This document shows positions 62,916-64,000 of a stretch of 64,000 nucleotides of DNA, piece after piece; the first letter of the stretch is position 1, and the number at the start of each line of letters is the position of its first letter. This stretch comes from Silurus meridionalis. Its lineage: Eukaryota; Chordata; Actinopteri; Siluriformes; Siluridae. The stretch spans positions 7,183,450-7,247,449 of the forward strand of contig NC_060900.1 of assembly GCF_014805685.1 (NCBI RefSeq). The letters run 5' to 3'. A program made the translations under genes and the position numbers. The notes under the pieces were generated by a model, which was not told where the DNA came from, searched no databases, and was given only the letters and a program-made list of their open reading frames with translations.

Positions 62916-64000
62916 AATTGCACATTTGAATCTAAAATCCGATGGTGTATTCCTACAGACTACAGTGGTCATATTTAATATCATTTCAACACATTTAGTC
63001 CTGTTTAGCTTTATAATGTAGGAAATAGTAATAATTTATAACCTGTACAATAATTCGTTTCTTTTCAAAGTCTTGGGCAACAGTGTGCAGGTAATCACCC
63101 ACAGGCACAGGTGACCTGGAAGAGGGTGTTAAACCTTTGGATTTTTTTAGGCTACAAAGAAAAAAAGGTATAGCCCAGAGGTAAAAAGTGTATTGCAGAA
63201 AGGGAAAACCAGTAGTGGGTCAGTGCTTCCTCATTAGTTCTAGCATCCTGAACAAAAGCCAGAAACACAGTTTGATTGGCATGCATAGTGTCTGCCTATA
63301 TGTTGGATTGACAGGTTATCTAGCATTCTCTGTGACTCTAAGCTCATACCAATTAATTGTCCCCTGCCTCAGTATTCAGTCCAATTTCTAACTTTAACTT
63401 GAGATTTAACACCATTAATTGGAGTGCCTCCTTTTGGAAAGCAAACCATAAAAACCATTTGTGCTCTGGAGTGATGATGACATGATATAATATCATTTTC
63501 TTCAGCATGAACCAGTACAAACTGACATCCTTGCTCTGAACAAAGAAAGTAAGTTGACTCGAACTATTTTGAACTCTGGTGCCTTTTTAATAATCTTGAC
63601 TCCATGCAAGCAAGAAAAAACTTGTCTTATATCTAGAAGGTCTTGAGCCCTTAGATGGTTCAGGAGTGCCAGCCAAAGTGAAGTTTGTTCTGACCATGAT
63701 CTGATGTTGCATGCAGAATGAGCAATGCTCTAGGCTATAAAGCATCCAGTCATTTTAGTAGATGATCCCCTGTGATGGACCGGTGTCCCATTTAGGGTGT
63801 ATTCCTACCTTGTGCTCTGTACTCTGGCTATCAACTACAGATTCACCACAACTCTGTGTAGGATAAGGAGATTAATTTAGCTGTTTAAAAAATCTTGATC
63901 CATTTCATAGTGCTGAACAAAATACAATAAATTACCATTACGTGTAACCCTCATCTTTGTCTTTATCGCTCAGTAATGTATTATAAAAGCCACCCTTTGC
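62916..64000. other. Gene-free end of window
   Basis: Includes a common fish repeat fragment at about 63765-63880 (TGTGATGGACCGGTGTCCCA, TTTAGGGTGTATTCCTACCT), related to the repeat at 54.1 kb. No CDS. Confidence 0.5.

Overview
This 64 kb window is vertebrate nuclear DNA, almost certainly from a teleost fish. It has intron-split genes with GT-AG splice sites and clear vertebrate orthologues. Its (CA)n/(TA)n microsatellite load is very high, and it carries Tc1/mariner, hAT, L2-like LINE and tRNA-derived SINE relics of types common in fish. There are no operons, CRISPR arrays or bacterial features. I cannot name the species.

Layout. (1) 32-1132, minus: single-coding-exon beta-1,3-galactosyltransferase of the B3GALT4 type, with a poly(A) signal only 21 nt past its stop. 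(2) 1.1-8.9 kb: intergenic, rich in LINE fragments. (3) 8.9-25.3 kb, plus: nuclear receptor NR2C2 (TR4). It has a CpG-rich promoter with a perfect CRE, a non-coding first exon and 14 coding exons, which I joined in frame to 626 aa. (4) 29.9-31.85 kb, plus: MRPS25, four exons, 173 aa. (5) 34.7-43.5 kb, minus: RBSN (rabenosyn-5), 11 coding exons, 764 aa, with C2H2 finger, FYVE domain, six NPF motifs and a C-terminal Rab5-binding helix. (6) 51.4-53.3 kb, minus: TRH (pro-thyrotropin-releasing hormone), two coding exons, 254 aa, eight QHPG hormone units. (7) 53.4-64 kb: no gene seen; repeats and a divergent tandem duplication.

The NR2C2-MRPS25-RBSN block matches the gene neighbourhood I know from human 3p25. 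MRPS25 and RBSN are convergent. The genes do not form a pathway: they are a nuclear receptor, a mitoribosome protein, an endosomal tether, a neuropeptide precursor and a Golgi glycosyltransferase.

I found no convincing new biological system. The best leads are: UG repeats beside many splice sites in all three multi-exon genes and in TRH; a hAT copy with an exact 8-bp target duplication in an NR2C2 intron; a Tc1-type element 24 nt inside RBSN intron 1; the TRH repeat architecture; and an old tandem duplication at 61.7-62.9 kb.
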